DNA of 64,000 bases from Beta vulgaris subsp. vulgaris (taxonomy: Eukaryota; Streptophyta; Magnoliopsida; Caryophyllales; Amaranthaceae): contig NC_079202.1 of assembly GCF_026745355.1 (NCBI RefSeq), forward strand, positions 26,893,072 to 26,957,071, written 5' to 3'. The position numbers were made by a program, and so were the translations under genes. Shown here one piece after another: positions 29,001 through 36,830 of this stretch. The notes under the pieces were generated by a model. It saw only the letters and a program-made list of their open reading frames with translations, had not been told where the DNA came from and made no database searches. Numbering within the stretch: position 1 is the stretch's first letter; each line of letters begins with the position of its first letter.

Positions 29001-32000
29001 CTCGAAAATCAACTGAAAGAAACAAGTGAATTTAAAATCACCAGGTTGTGTTCAGATCAACATATTTTCAGAAGTTTTGACATGGCCAAAAAAGTCGAAT
29101 ATAATCTGCTTGTAAATTAGCTTCTATTTTTCGTCTCACTGGCATTTGCATAATTGCATTATGCCACCCGCTCTTATGCTAAGTTGTTGACTTGCACATG
29201 TTATAATTTGTTATGTCGGGGTTTTTATATTGTTCAAATCTTTCATTAGCTGTTCTGTGCCTCACTTATCTTCTTTCTGTTTCTTCCTGTTTATGACTGG
29301 CAGCAACTTCAGGGATTGAGGTGCGACCGTGATCACATTGAAGACAAACTCCATCATGCAAAGTGGTCTATGAGGTAAGCAATTATTGTGTTCTGCTGAT
29401 AGTGAGCTTATGGCGATCCAAGTTACTTAGGTGTTAATTTTGGATGTGCTATCTGGAGCATAATAATATACTCCATCCGGAAATAATTTTCGACTTGATG
29501 ACACAAACAACCAATGTTTTCGGGAACCAAACGTTGACAAGGCAATTGGTGTATTGTGTGTATATGTACAGTTCTTAGTTTTAGCATGTTTGATAAATGA
29601 AAAAGACAATTATGGAACAGTAAAATTGTGAATATGTGTAATGTTTTACTTGTATGTGATTTGATTTGTATTCATAGCTTTCTGGTCAAAAGTCATAGAA
29701 AAATCATGAAGAACTAAGCAAATGTTATCTAAATTGGGTGATACTCTATTTTTCATAGATTTAACATATTAACAAACAAACAGGTGAAATCGCATGTTTA
29801 CATAATAATAAACAAAAAAGATGATGGCCAAGAATCTTTGTATGGTGAAGTCTGTGAAGGATAAAAATTAAAGATTTTTGTGCAGGATGAAGAGATTAAA
29901 GATCAAATGGACGGAATATTTTGATGAGATGTCCTATAGATGTCAAGTGGGTTTTACAGAAGAAATCTTTATTTATGATGAGGAAGTCAACCAAGACTAT
30001 ACATGGCGAATCTATAAATCAAAGTATAAAACATCGAAGAGTATGAAAGCAAGGATAGTAGTTAGCCAGATAGTATTACTAGATGGTATTGCTAAATAAG
30101 GTTTGAAGATAATAGTATTACTAGATGGTATTGCTAATAAGGTTTGAAGATAGCTAGGGAGTTCCGTAATGATTGGTCACTAGACCTATTCAACTGAAGG
30201 ACAAATGAAATACCACCGGAGAGAATACACTTGAAATCTTTTTATAAGAAGGAGATTTGCATGACTGCTCAAATTATCGGGGGATAAAACTTTGACTGAT
30301 TCCATATAATTGTGGGTGAGAGGATAGAGATAGATTTAGGAAATGTACGAGCATATGAGAGAACCGGTTTGGGGGTATGCCAAGTCGATCCACCGTACAA
30401 GTCATGAGGAAAATGGAGTACTAGAGGGAGAGGAGAAGGTTACATAGTTTTCATCAAATACGAGAAGGCTAGTGACAAGGTATGGAGACATGTCTTTGGT
30501 GGCAATGAGAAAGTAGGATATACCACATAAATAGATCGAACTTAGTTTCTCCTTTTAATGAACTTTTTAACCTCAAAATCAACCATGACCTCGAATTACA
30601 TAAACTTAAGAAACTTCATGGTTAGGTTGCAACATCTCATATAATATATAAATCATACTCTCCTCCTTTGAAAATGATTCGTCCTCGAATCTAGTTCCTT
30701 GTCATTGGTAGATAATTTTTAGTAGCGTCAACCTTGTCGTCATATTAGATGATGGTATTCTCCTGGAACTTATAATGTTGCTGCAACCATTCCTCATTTT
30801 ACAACATAACTCTTGGCGTAGAGCATATTCTAAACAACACTTTCACAAGGACAATCTTCATAATATGATTTTTCTGAAATTCCTTCACGATTTCTTCTTT
30901 CAATTCAGACCTTGGTTGATCTTTATGACATGTTGTAAATGTTCCCACCATGATAAAACATCATCACTCAAAGAACATATTACCATTTCTACAAATTCTG
31001 GATCCATAAATTCATAACAATCATAGAAACTATTAATGCCATTTATTGATTGTTAAATTCACTTGGACAAAATAAACCATCAAAATAGTCAAAATTATAA
31101 CCCCTGTTCTCCATGAATTGTTTTATAAAAACAAATGTTAAACTACATTTGAGTTCTCAATTTCAACGTATGTTACGACGTCAGTAGCCAACTGAAAACA
31201 ACTTTAACAGGTGTTAGTTCTAGATATTACCAGAACTCAATTGAAATTTCAAGCAAAAATTTGGTTCCAGTAGATTGTGGTCGAGATTTAAGCAATTTGG
31301 GACCAACTTGAAAATTTTGCTTCGAATCAATAGCAAATGATCTTCAAATCTTGTAAAATTCTGTGACAATAAACTAGACTTAGAGTAGTCCACTGTAGGC
31401 TCAAGAAACGCTTGGAAATTCCCTCCTAACTATTAAAAACTAACTGTAGGCTGCGTGTTTGGGGGGAATTTTGAAGGTAGGATGGCGTAGCTCTAATACC
31501 AAATGTCGTAGATTGGAGTACACTCGAATCATACAAGTGTAGAAGGATAGAAACAAAGCCAAAGAGAATCCGAGAAGAATGAACAATGGCTTTGGGCAAG
31601 AACTTTAATCTCCTAAAGAGACAAATGCACCACTTTAGTTGACTAGAGCTTTTCTATGAACACCAGTCTAGCATAGGAACGAATTCACTTAGCTTTCTAA
31701 TCCAAGAAAGTAAACTGAAAACAAGAGAGAAATAAACGCTCGGTCTTTGTCATAAACGTCTTGTTGTTCTCATTCATTCCTTTCAGTATTTATAAGACAA
31801 TTACAACTGGTTTTCTAATTTTTACAATAATTAAAAGACATAAGTGCTCTATACAGCAAAAAAAAAGGTTAAATACAACATCTAAAATTGGGTCTAACTT
31901 AACCATGGTTCATTTCAATTTTTTTAAATAATGAAAAAAAAAGATCTCGTACGCAGGTGTGCAACAATGCAGCAAAATACATTATACCATAAGTACTTCT

Positions 32001-35000
32001 GCACACAAGCCAAAAAAAATAAAATCTTCTTGCATTATTTGTTGTGGGCTGCGACTGATCAAGATGAAAAATACTCAATTGTTTAAATTTCAAATATATT
32101 GTCATATCATTCAAAGTTGGTAGGTCATATTTATATTTTCCGGGTTACGATTTTATATACTACAATGGGGAATGTGGTCATTTATCATAGATGACCCTTA
32201 TATAGGAGAGTCATTTGTCATAAATGACCCCCCCCCCCCAAAGTAGGGTCATTTGTCATAGATGACCCCCCAAAAGGGGGCATTTGTCATAGATGATCCC
32301 CCGAAGGGTAGGTTAGTTTTTTAATATGTTCTTAGCCTTTTTTTTTGTTGTATATAGCACACCCCTTAAAAGACATAAATTAATTAACCAGTAAAAGAAA
32401 CTAATAAATTAACTAAAACAACTAAGGATAACACCAGGATAGAAAAAATGGCTTATGTAAACTAACAACCTCCTAGAGTTTAGGCAGCTTCTCTCCAGGT
32501 AGTTGCACACTGTTTGAAATCTAATTGTTACCTCCTTTGACAGCACTCGCACGCCTATAACCATGGATTGTGGGCTGCATGGAGTGAGTTGTTGTTGGAG
32601 TAACAACTCCTATTTTCATGGCACACTGTTGTTGTACTTGCTCCACATTGTTAGCTTCTCTCACCAGCCACTTTTTTATGCTTGGGTACCTTTTCAATAA
32701 CCTAAAACATCCTAAGAACTGGATCTAGTAAAGAATTACATATTTCTTATGCTAAAAATATAAAGAAATAAATTACAGATTCAAGTTAGGCTTGAACATA
32801 ATCTCTATTATATAAGCCAAGGGGGAGCTATGGTGTCCCCCTATGCTTATATATTCCTAATTTTAAACAGAAAAAAAAAAACATATTCAAAATTTTTCAT
32901 TCATTTCTTGATTTACAATTATGCATAATAAGGAAAGTTGTAATTAGAGAAAACCAATATAAAAAGTTTAAGATTGCCATCAAAAAATTATTTACAAAGA
33001 GAAAACTAACATATTAAAGAAACTTTCCAATCATTGTAAAGCCAAAAATAAAAGGTTTTCTTTTACATAAATATTCCATAACAATTACAAAGAATATAAT
33101 TAAAAATTCATAAAATTACCGAGAAAAAAAAAAAGAGATAACTCATCTTTTTATTTTTTGATTTCATAATTTGTCGTAGTCAAAATGTTATTGAAGCGAA
33201 ATAGTTAAACCCGATGAGAAAAAGTAAGCATAGACCAACTCTCTTATCTTCATCTCAATCCTATATTTTGTAAAAGAGTACGAAGTACATGTTTATTTTT
33301 CGCATTAATATTAATATTTTTTACGATACTGAATATCCGTATTAATACTAATATGTTGTCGCATGTATCGCGTGCATATGAAGTTAGTAACAAATAGTAC
33401 AAGCTAACTCCTAACAAACAAAGGACTCTAACTATATGAAAGACACATACTAATATGGAAGAAATTAATTAAAGACTATAAATTAGTTTCTCGTATTAAT
33501 GAACTTCTTAACCTCAAAATCAACCATAACCAATAATCAAATAAACTTATTAAAAACTTTATGGTTAGGTTGCAACAGCTCATATAATATATATCAACGA
33601 GAGTCTTTTGGGTTGAGTGTGAGCTAACTGCTTGGTTTTCTAGTAACATACCAAAATCAAACAAACGAGACTTTGATCATATTCTTGACCGTGACTCAAG
33701 AGTAATCTTTCCCTTTTATTCACTCAATTTCGTTAGTTCCATAAAAACTCAAATTAACGCAACCGGATTCACATCAATTATGTAGCTTGTGATTCATATA
33801 TATTCTAATAATGTAACTCAATTGTGCAGGTTTGAAGATCTTACAGTTGACGAGAAGCAAAAGTTATCATCTGCAATTGACAGTTTGGAGGTATGGTTCT
33901 CATATACATTTTGTAAATGGTGCTACCGTTGTTTGAGGAGTTATGTCCAAACCAGAGTGTAATAGGTGAATTATTATGGTATTATTTAACAATGGCCTAC
34001 CCATCATCTGAGTTATCCTTGGTGAAATTATCTCAATTTTAAAAGGTCATGCCTGACTGGATTTTTTAATATATCAATGTGCATTTTGTGATCCACGACC
34101 ACTTTATTGGCTGTTACTTGACAGTCACAAAGGGAGAAGGTCCGACTTGGTCATCAGCAGATCCTGTGTAAATGCCACCAAAAGGTTAGCTAACTTCTTG
34201 GATCCGCGTCTCTTTATGGTCAGACATTGATGTATAATATTCTAGTTAAATTTTTTGCCTGAAACTTGAAAGCACTTGCTTAGGTTGATAGGTTAGTTGG
34301 TGCCTCTTTCCTAAATTATCTTGTTATCTGGGAGCATTTCATGGTTGCTTGACATATCTATTAAAAGATGGATATGTAAGCATTAGCGGTTATGGACAAA
34401 GTTGCATAGAATTGTCATTATTGTTGATTCAATATGTTTTTTGTGAAAAGTCCTTGTAGCTAGTAACTAGTTGTACCGTTTGTGCTGACCCAAGCTTATG
34501 TTATTGACAACCTTTCCATGTGAATGTCAGTTTCATGAGGTCTGGGGACAACTTATGAAGACTGGTTATCAGAACTCTCGCTTTGCACATCAGGTAAGTT
34601 TAAATTATGAGTTTCGAATCCCCACTCCCCACCTTAGGTAATGATTTTGTATTCTGAATATTTATTGTTTGCTTGTCACTACATGAAAGGTTTTTATGCA
34701 TTTTCTAATGTCACAACTGTATTGCATATTATACGCTGTTACATTACTAAAAGCCTAAAAGAATGTCCTGTTAAAGCTGTTTCACGTGTTTATTTGTTGA
34801 ACTTCACATGTTTTGGCCCTCATTTTAGTCTATACGAATATTTGCAACTTCTGATCTCCTTAATTAAGTATGTAGAATCAGGGAGCCCTGAGGCAACATA
34901 ATTCATTTGAAAAAAGGTTTAACAGATGCGACGGATACAAATCTTGATTCCAATGTCTGTTGATCAAAGAACATAACCTTTTATAACTACCAGCTGGAAT

Positions 35001-36612
35001 TTCATAATATATTAATAACAATATGTTGAGGGGAAATTTTCTTCGTGGTAAGACATCCAATTTGGAGTAGTTCTTATCCTCTAGTCTCTATGAATAGTAG
35101 TGGGGACTGTAGGGTTGCGATTGCATTGACACATCAAGGAACAAAGATTATTTTCCTCTCATTTGCTGCGTTAAATTTCTATCATGTTCAATACAAATTT
35201 TAGAAAACAAAAGTTAGTGTTATAACTGGTTTTGTCGCCGAAGAACATGTTAGATTATCACTGAAATAATCCAGGTACCAGCATAAAGGATTATTTTCGC
35301 TCTTTATTTCCTCTTTACAACATAATTAATGTGGACAAGCTCCACATTTATTAAAATGACTAGTAGCTATCGCCATCTTCCACCAACTTCCTATGCATCC
35401 CTCACGTAGTCACATACATACTTCTCCTTTCTATCCATGCCACTGAAACCGCTTGATGCAGCAATTAGAGGCTTCCCCTCCTTTTGGGTATGGTTGCAAA
35501 TAATTAAATTTATTTGGCCATTTGGGTATAATCCAACTTACTTTAATGTGTTGATAAGTTCAGACTAGAAACGTAGTGGACCTAAAGAATGCTAAGGTGC
35601 AAGTCTATGACACAGGAGCGTGATTCAAGGGAATGAAACGCCGCTTTGCGCCTTTCCTTACAAGGTTTCCACTTGGTTAAGAAAAATTATCTATTGGCCG
35701 CCTGTCTCCTATTTTGTCAACTGCATTACAAGGCCGTGGGTATGTCCTTGTCGCCACATCGCCTTTTTTGTTATGCTTACTGTTTTTGAACGGTATATTC
35801 TCCGAATTTTCCATTCTTAGCATGGAAAACAATCGTAGATGCAGTCATGTTCTCGGTAACGACAGTTGAAGCGACTTGTAATAGATCTGTTTGCGACTAT
35901 TGTAGCGTGAATTTTTCATTCACGTCAATGGAAATTTTTTCACAAACCCTTCATTATTCTTGAATGCCCTTTGGGAATCTGATTCTTCTATACATGTAGG
36001 TAAAATTGCAATAACACGTGTACTCATCCCCATAAAGCGTGTGTGTAAAACAAGTATACATGGAAAAACTGAAATTTTGCATATGAAGAAGTGAAGTTTT
36101 GTCAAACTAACTTCTAGACATTTATTTGAAAAACTACGAGATTCACCTGTTACTCCATCTTCTGGAGAGATTTGATGTGTGGCTTTCAAAAACTTTCTGT
36201 TTGTATTTTTCCTATCAACATATTACTGATTATCTAGTTTGTTTAAAGCTCAGACATATTTTTTCAATTGTGTCAAAATTTTATGCATTTTAATTTTCAT
36301 GAAACATAATCTAGTTTAAGTTAGAATACAATTGTTTCCTTGCTGTGTTTGAATTGATCCTCCTCTTTGCTGAACATTCTGACTGGGATCTTTGGACCTA
36401 TTTCTGGAAGTATAACGACCTCGCTTGGTTCCTGGCGTTGACAATCTTGCTTGTATTTGCAGGTTGAGAGATTTGCCTGTCTTTACACCAGTCAAGTGAC
36501 GAACTTAAGCTTATACTCTCCTGATAAATACTACAGACCAAGTGAAGATTTCATGCCACATGAATTGGACATCCTTGCTTTGTCCGGCAAATGTTCCTTG
36601 GAAGTAAAATAG
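1903..36612 (+). CDS. HAD-superfamily IG-type 5'-nucleotidase (cN-II-like), 17 exons, 609 aa
   Basis: Join: 1903-2071, 3605-3909, 9058-9135, 9210-9430, 9573-9665, 14824-14907, 19086-19202, 22895-23000, 23093-23155, 23306-23359, 26562-26619, 27052-27128, 29304-29374, 33830-33890, 34125-34184, 34531-34593, 36463-36612. Every intron is GT-AG, phases match and the total is 1830 nt. The family dephosphorylates nucleoside monophosphates (the IMP/GMP-preferring cN-II group in animals). Visible HAD motifs are: motif I D124-M-D126-Y-T128, with D124 the expected nucleophile; motif II T315 in FLVTNS; motif III K358 in SAKPGFF; and motif IV G-D436-H-I-Y-G-D441. The N-terminal ~66 residues are rich in Ser, Arg and Lys, like an organelle transit peptide. 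A second in-frame ATG at 3634 (M67) would give a 543-aa cytosolic form. Family membership is firm. Substrate and targeting are inferred. Confidence 0.93.
2226..2407. mobile_element. Stowaway-like MITE in intron 1
   Basis: 182 bp flanked by TA on both sides (2224-2225, 2408-2409). Ends 'cccctccagttt' and 'aaaccgagggag' are imperfect inverted repeats of the Stowaway consensus CTCCCTCCGTT. Too short to code. The rest of intron 1 (2072-3604) shows nothing recognisable. Confidence 0.65.
3605..3909 (+). CDS. Exon 2: HAD motif I
   Basis: Acceptor tttttatcag|gat. The exon encodes the linker with M67, then NIVAVGFDMDYTLAQY, which carries the DxDxT nucleophile motif. It ends in GYPPE with donor gag|gtttgt, phase 0. 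Confidence 0.93.
3910..5040. other. Intron 2, proximal part: no recognisable gene
   Basis: AT-rich intron sequence. A short purine-pyrimidine (cg/ca) run lies at 4350-4372. A patch at about 4612-4740 repeats 'acgagcc(tt)aagatcatat' two to three times. I see no TE termini or coding signal here. Confidence 0.4.
5041..5488 (+). repeat. 5' LTR of intron 2 chromovirus relic
   Basis: Matches 7854-8265 over most of its length. It contains 'ggctataaatagg' (about 5258-5270), the probable LTR TATA box, and ends ttgttaca just before the primer-binding site. It has extra 3' sequence relative to the other LTR, so the two differ by indels. Confidence 0.7.
6098..6460. mobile_element. hAT-type MITE with perfect 8-bp target duplication
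   Basis: 363 bp, ends 'taggggtgaaagtt' and 'aactttcactccta' (one mismatch as inverted repeats). Flanked by gtggcacg at 6090-6097 and 6461-6468. The interior has repeated 'aatccgatccaatcc' words. Non-coding. Inserted into the internal region of the intron 2 LTR relic. Confidence 0.88.
6932..7751. mobile_element. Stowaway-like MITE, split by a nested insertion
   Basis: TA-flanked (6930-6931, 7752-7753) with ends 'ttccatccgtttctttttaat' and the complementary 'attaaaaagaaacgaaggga'. Removing the nested element and one target duplication leaves about 277 bp. This matches the reverse complement of the intact 282-bp copy at 25696-25977, including the 'tttggggga' and 'gagagaaactgaaaa' blocks. It interrupts the chromodomain coding of the host LTR relic. 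Confidence 0.85.
7048..7581. mobile_element. 534-bp Mutator-like element with TGTTCTA array
   Basis: Flanked by the 9-bp duplication tctttttcc (7039-7047 and 7582-7590), the length typical of Mutator elements. Inverted 'attgtgctcccaggagcaca' and 'tgtgctcttgggagcacaat' lie about 10 bp inside each end. The interior has over a dozen degenerate 'aaatgttctatttt' words. The uninterrupted Stowaway at 25696-25977 shows the empty site, so both borders are exact. No coding capacity. Confidence 0.85.
7854..8265 (+). repeat. 3' LTR of intron 2 chromovirus relic
   Basis: Direct repeat of 5041-5488. It follows the LEDKV-type end of pol directly. It contains 'ggctataaatagg' and ends gtttgttaca. The remainder of intron 2 (8266-9057) shows no recognisable element. 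Confidence 0.7.
9058..9135 (+). CDS. Exon 3 of 5'-nucleotidase
   Basis: 26 codons, acceptor ccttgcag|ttg and donor ctcaag|gtaatt. Encodes WTFDSKYMVRGLVVDK, a conserved family block after motif I. Phase 0 at both ends. Confidence 0.93.
9210..9430 (+). CDS. Exon 4 of 5'-nucleotidase
   Basis: Acceptor tattacag|atg, donor gcgga|gtaagt. Encodes the conserved KYVKVAYHGFREMS and the TYGNTL / FDEPDYALIDTLFSLAEAYLF cap-region block. Ends in phase 2. Confidence 0.95.
9573..9665 (+). CDS. Exon 5 of 5'-nucleotidase
   Basis: Acceptor ggctgcag|tta, donor caaag|gtatga. Encodes YARMYKDVRAAVDLCHRDG, a helical segment conserved in the family. Confidence 0.93.
9666..11593. other. Intron 5, proximal part
   Basis: No gene is recognised. 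At 10517 'gtgatgctcggactcg' matches the termini of the GATGCTCGGACT family elements at 21367 and 27269. Its partner may be the inverted end at 12411-12430. A degraded insertion spanning about 10517-12430 is possible, but I see no clean target duplication. Two patches rich in 'cgttcc' and 'gcgaacgcgac' (11040-11100, 11360-11470) resemble TE sequence without identifiable ends. Confidence 0.35.
11594..11850. mobile_element. Stowaway-like MITE in intron 5
   Basis: 257 bp flanked by TA (11592-11593, 11851-11852). Ends 'cttcctccgttccgaattaa' and 'ttaatacgaaatggaggaag' form inverted repeats, extending into 'ttgcaacaattccacttt' / 'aaagtggatttgttgca'. Confidence 0.8.
12796..13212. mobile_element. Stowaway-like MITE with nested small MITE
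   Basis: Starts TA-'ctccctctgtaagatca' and ends 'cgagacggagggag'-TA. The terminal repeats are imperfect. The 417-bp length includes the 142-bp insertion at 13021-13162, leaving about 275 bp. Confidence 0.6.
13021..13162. mobile_element. 142-bp MITE nested in Stowaway
   Basis: Perfect 15-bp inverted termini cagtgttacctaatt and aattaggtaacactg, with an interior of repeated 'aattcgcc' words. The CAGTG start suits hAT, but flanking 8-mers (tgttgtac / tgtgtgat) do not match, so the superfamily is uncertain. Confidence 0.65.
13695..14330. repeat. Probable fragment of the GATGCTCGGACT repeat family
   Basis: 13703-13830 ('tgatgcttggacacggatacggg' onward) is an inverted copy of 12290-12430 over about 120 bp. 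A block near 14225-14285 ('tattccgtgtcgcac...') resembles the interior of the 21367 element. The right end is uncertain. ORFs in this stretch, including 14227-14733, match nothing I recognise. Confidence 0.4.
14824..14907 (+). CDS. Exon 6: HAD motif II
   Basis: Acceptor gtctcag|gta, donor cgaacag|gtaata. Encodes MLDMLRDAGRSTFLVTNS. T315 in the VTNS turn is the motif II Ser/Thr. Confidence 0.95.
15386..16496. mobile_element. 1.1-kb hAT-like element in intron 6
   Basis: The 8-bp duplication ataataag flanks it at 15378-15385 and 16497-16504. The left end begins 'caggcccgtc'. The right end carries 'cttgcacaagcttgcacagggcc' with repeated 'ggggccctgtgcaagg' motifs, characteristic of plant hAT non-autonomous elements. 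Terminal repeats are poorly matched, so I rest the call mainly on the target duplication. No transposase is seen. Confidence 0.65.
16497..17350. other. Intron 6, middle part: no recognisable gene
   Basis: AT-rich sequence. A short palindromic 'gtacacccaggtgtataa' at 16786-16803 resembles a TE terminus, but its partner is not found. Confidence 0.3.
17360..18350 (-). mobile_element. Minus-strand chromovirus relic: LTR, short gag start, chromodomain scrap
   Basis: On the minus strand, 'tggtatcagagcaagg' (18012-17997) is a classic gypsy tRNA-Met primer site. It follows LTR-like sequence that starts at about 18017 on the plus strand and ends ...tagca in element sense. A gag-like start (MAPTQQQRLDQLKQ) begins at 17982 and is soon broken. 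At about 17705-17640 a chromodomain scrap reads LIKWKHLP...TTWEDI. Everything between gag start and chromodomain is gone, the same architecture as the intron 2 relic but in opposite orientation. The LTR's far edge is uncertain. Confidence 0.55.
19086..19202 (+). CDS. Exon 7 of 5'-nucleotidase
   Basis: Acceptor tttccag|ttt, donor actggcag|gtaatt. Encodes LWDYTNVVMNFLC, then FDWLKYFDVVITG, both conserved family blocks between motifs II and III. Confidence 0.94.
19311..19533. mobile_element. Stowaway-like MITE in intron 7
   Basis: 223 bp flanked by TA. Ends 'cttcctccattttttcagttctacc' and 'ggtagaacttcaaaaaatggagagag' are near-perfect inverted repeats of about 25 bp (shown in part). The rest of intron 7 to 21357 is unassigned. 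LTR-like sequence with 'ttttgagaggtg' lies near 19780, and a (GA)n run at about 20594-20613. Confidence 0.75.
21367..21939. mobile_element. 573-bp Mutator-like MITE (GATGCTCGGACT family)
   Basis: The 9-bp duplication ggtcatatt lies at 21358-21366 and 21940-21948. Ends 'ctgggaagctcggactcgg' and 'ccgaatccgagcatccta' are inverted repeats. Subterminal sequence is rich in 'gacacg' and 'ccgacac' words. The longest internal ORF (68 codons) matches nothing known. A 580-bp relative lies at 27269-27848. Confidence 0.82.
22441..22650. mobile_element. Degenerate Stowaway-like MITE in intron 7
   Basis: Ends 'ctccatctgttccttttcaa' and 'gaaagaatggaggaag' form an imperfect inverted repeat with 'ttgcaac' / 'gtcgcaa' inside. 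Flanking dinucleotides are CA and CA rather than TA, suggesting decay. Confidence 0.5.
22895..23000 (+). CDS. Exon 8: HAD motif III
   Basis: Acceptor gatacatag|tgc, donor gctcaa|gtgagt. Encodes SAKPGFFHED with K358 as the motif III lysine. Ends in phase 0. Confidence 0.94.
23093..23155 (+). CDS. Exon 9 of 5'-nucleotidase
   Basis: 21 codons, acceptor tatacag|gtt, donor ttccag|gtggcc. Encodes VGSTVLHSPSKGLNYACRVF. Phase 0 at both ends. Confidence 0.9.
23306..23359 (+). CDS. Exon 10 of 5'-nucleotidase
   Basis: 18 codons, acceptor tttgcag|ggt, donor tcccag|gtgaag. Encodes GGSVGHLHKLLNIESSSQ, the loop leading to motif IV. Confidence 0.92.
23360..25065. other. Intron 10, proximal part: no recognisable gene
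   Basis: About 1.7 kb of unremarkable intron sequence with no open frame above chance, TE terminus or repeat that I can support. Confidence 0.4.
25068..26430. mobile_element. 1.3-kb fold-back (long-TIR) element in intron 10
   Basis: About 25080-25300 and 26170-26400 are inverted repeats of roughly 200 bp. Shared blocks include 'ttcacatgcaacctatt', 'gtgggccc', 'cacatgat' and 'aattggtctc'. Long TIRs without coding suggest a Mutator-like or Foldback element. A clear target duplication is not seen, so the outer ends are approximate. An intact Stowaway sits in the middle. Confidence 0.6.
25696..25977. mobile_element. Intact 282-bp Stowaway-like MITE
   Basis: TA-flanked (25694-25695, 25978-25979). 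Ends 'ctccctccatttctttttaa' and 'ttaaaaagaagcggagggag'. It is the reverse-complement relative of the split copy at 6932-7751 and serves as its empty-site control. Embedded in the fold-back element. Confidence 0.87.
26562..26619 (+). CDS. Exon 11: HAD motif IV
   Basis: Acceptor gtagtag|gtt, donor ttctcg|gtatgc. Encodes VLYVGDHIYGDILRSKK. D436 and D441 are the metal-binding acidic pair. Ends in phase 1. Confidence 0.95.
27052..27128 (+). CDS. Exon 12 of 5'-nucleotidase
   Basis: Acceptor taaatag|ggt, donor cgcaag|gtatga. Encodes WRTMLVVPELEREVELLWQL, highly conserved after motif IV. Confidence 0.95.
27269..27848. mobile_element. 580-bp relative of the GATGCTCGGACT MITE family
   Basis: Ends 'ctatgatgctaggactca' and 'taagtccgaccatcatag' are inverted repeats. 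Flanks gttgtctc (27261-27268) and gttggctc (27849-27856) match at 7 of 8 positions, a decayed target duplication. Size and subterminal 'cgacac' words match the 21367-21939 element. In intron 12. Confidence 0.6.
29304..29374 (+). CDS. Exon 13 of 5'-nucleotidase
   Basis: Acceptor ctggcag|caa, donor tatgag|gtaagc. Encodes QLQGLRCDRDHIEDKLHHAKW, the start of the charged C-terminal helical region. Ends in phase 2. Confidence 0.9.
29878..30530 (+). pseudogene. Decayed LINE reverse-transcriptase fragment (RTE/CR1-like)
   Basis: The frame starting at 29878 gives KIKWTEYFDEM, like the W..YF segment before the RT domain of these LINEs. Further on, fragments read as YKKGDLHDCSNYRGIK (about 30244-30290), a version of the 'K.KGD...C.NYRGI' RT motif, and FIKYEKASDKV (about 30450-30485), a version of 'F.DLEKAYD.V'. 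Several stops and frameshifts intervene, and the catalytic DD motif is not visible. An old insertion in intron 13. Confidence 0.5.
30540..31900 (-). mobile_element. Minus-strand LTR-retrotransposon relic in intron 13
   Basis: Near 31495-31510 'agctctaataccaaatgtcg' resembles a reversed gypsy primer site beside an LTR start. On the minus strand 'gattcgaggacgaatc' (about 30697-30682) resembles the end of gypsy pol, followed by 'aaaggaggagag', a possible polypurine tract, and LTR-like sequence to 30540. A related LTR fragment lies at about 33482-33600. Ends are uncertain and no domains survive. Confidence 0.35.
32177..32310. repeat. Minisatellite with palindromic GTCATTTGTCATAGATGAC unit
   Basis: Four degenerate copies of a unit of 30-45 bp built on gtcatttgtcatagatgac, spaced by C- or G-rich runs (including 13 or so consecutive C near 32228-32240). 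Each unit has inverted GTCAT/ATGAC ends. Confidence 0.7.
32802..33387 (+). mobile_element. Probable non-autonomous Helitron in intron 13
   Basis: The left end 'tctctattatataagccaag' begins with TC after an A. The right end has a short hairpin gcatg-tatcg-cgtgc (33361-33375) 8 bp before 'ttag', followed by T. Helitrons insert between A and T and end in a hairpin plus CTRR. Here the last four bases are TTAG, one off the rule. 586 bp and non-coding. Confidence 0.5.
33830..33890 (+). CDS. Exon 14 of 5'-nucleotidase
   Basis: Acceptor ttgtgcag|gtt, donor ttggag|gtatgg. Encodes FEDLTVDEKQKLSSAIDSLE, a charged helix. Ends in phase 0. Confidence 0.9.
34125..34184 (+). CDS. Exon 15 of 5'-nucleotidase
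   Basis: 20 codons, acceptor acttgacag|tca, donor caaaag|gttagc. Encodes SQREKVRLGHQQILCKCHQK, matching the family's basic segment before FH..WGQLMK. Confidence 0.88.
34531..34593 (+). CDS. Exon 16 of 5'-nucleotidase
   Basis: 21 codons, acceptor aatgtcag|ttt, donor catcag|gtaagt. Encodes FHEVWGQLMKTGYQNSRFA, a signature block of the family C-terminus. Confidence 0.94.
34594..36462. other. Intron 16: no recognisable element
   Basis: 1.87 kb of AT-rich sequence. I find no TE termini, open frame above chance or repeat I can support. Confidence 0.4.
36463..36612 (+). CDS. Exon 17: C-terminus and stop
   Basis: Acceptor tatttgcag|gtt. Encodes VERFACLYTSQVTNLSLYSP, then YYRPSEDFMPHE, the conserved family end, followed by a variable tail and TAG at 36610-36612. 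Confidence 0.95.
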   Translation, partial: VERFACLYTSQVTNLSLYSPDKYYRPSEDFMPHELDILALSGKCSLEVK

Positions 36613-36830
36613 CAAAGGTGTCTCAATCTCAATATTTTTATACTCAGATCGGCCTGTTGTGCATGAAAGTGAGATGTAATTTATCCTCTCTTCTCCGTTG
36701 TAATTCTTCTGATTCTGAAATTCCTCAGATGTACAGAGTCCTTGAAAGCTTTGATCATACTTGTATTATATTGCTCATAGATGCGCTAAACATGTCTATG
36801 AACATGTAACTATGTAAGCTTGTCAAAAAA
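36613..36830 (+). promoter_or_regulatory. Probable 3' UTR of 5'-nucleotidase gene
   Basis: Moderately AT-rich sequence after the stop, with no strong AATAAA. The polyadenylation site is unknown and the end coordinate is a guess. From 36831 to 37218 I see only AT-rich sequence. Confidence 0.3.

Noticed and set aside
29469..29640. Stowaway start 'tactccatccgg' in intron 13
   Set aside because: No matching inverted end was found nearby, so the element cannot be delimited.
34594..36462. ORFs in intron 16 (for example 34641-34901 and 35620-35820)
   Set aside because: Short, no family match, and spliced out between two certain exons.
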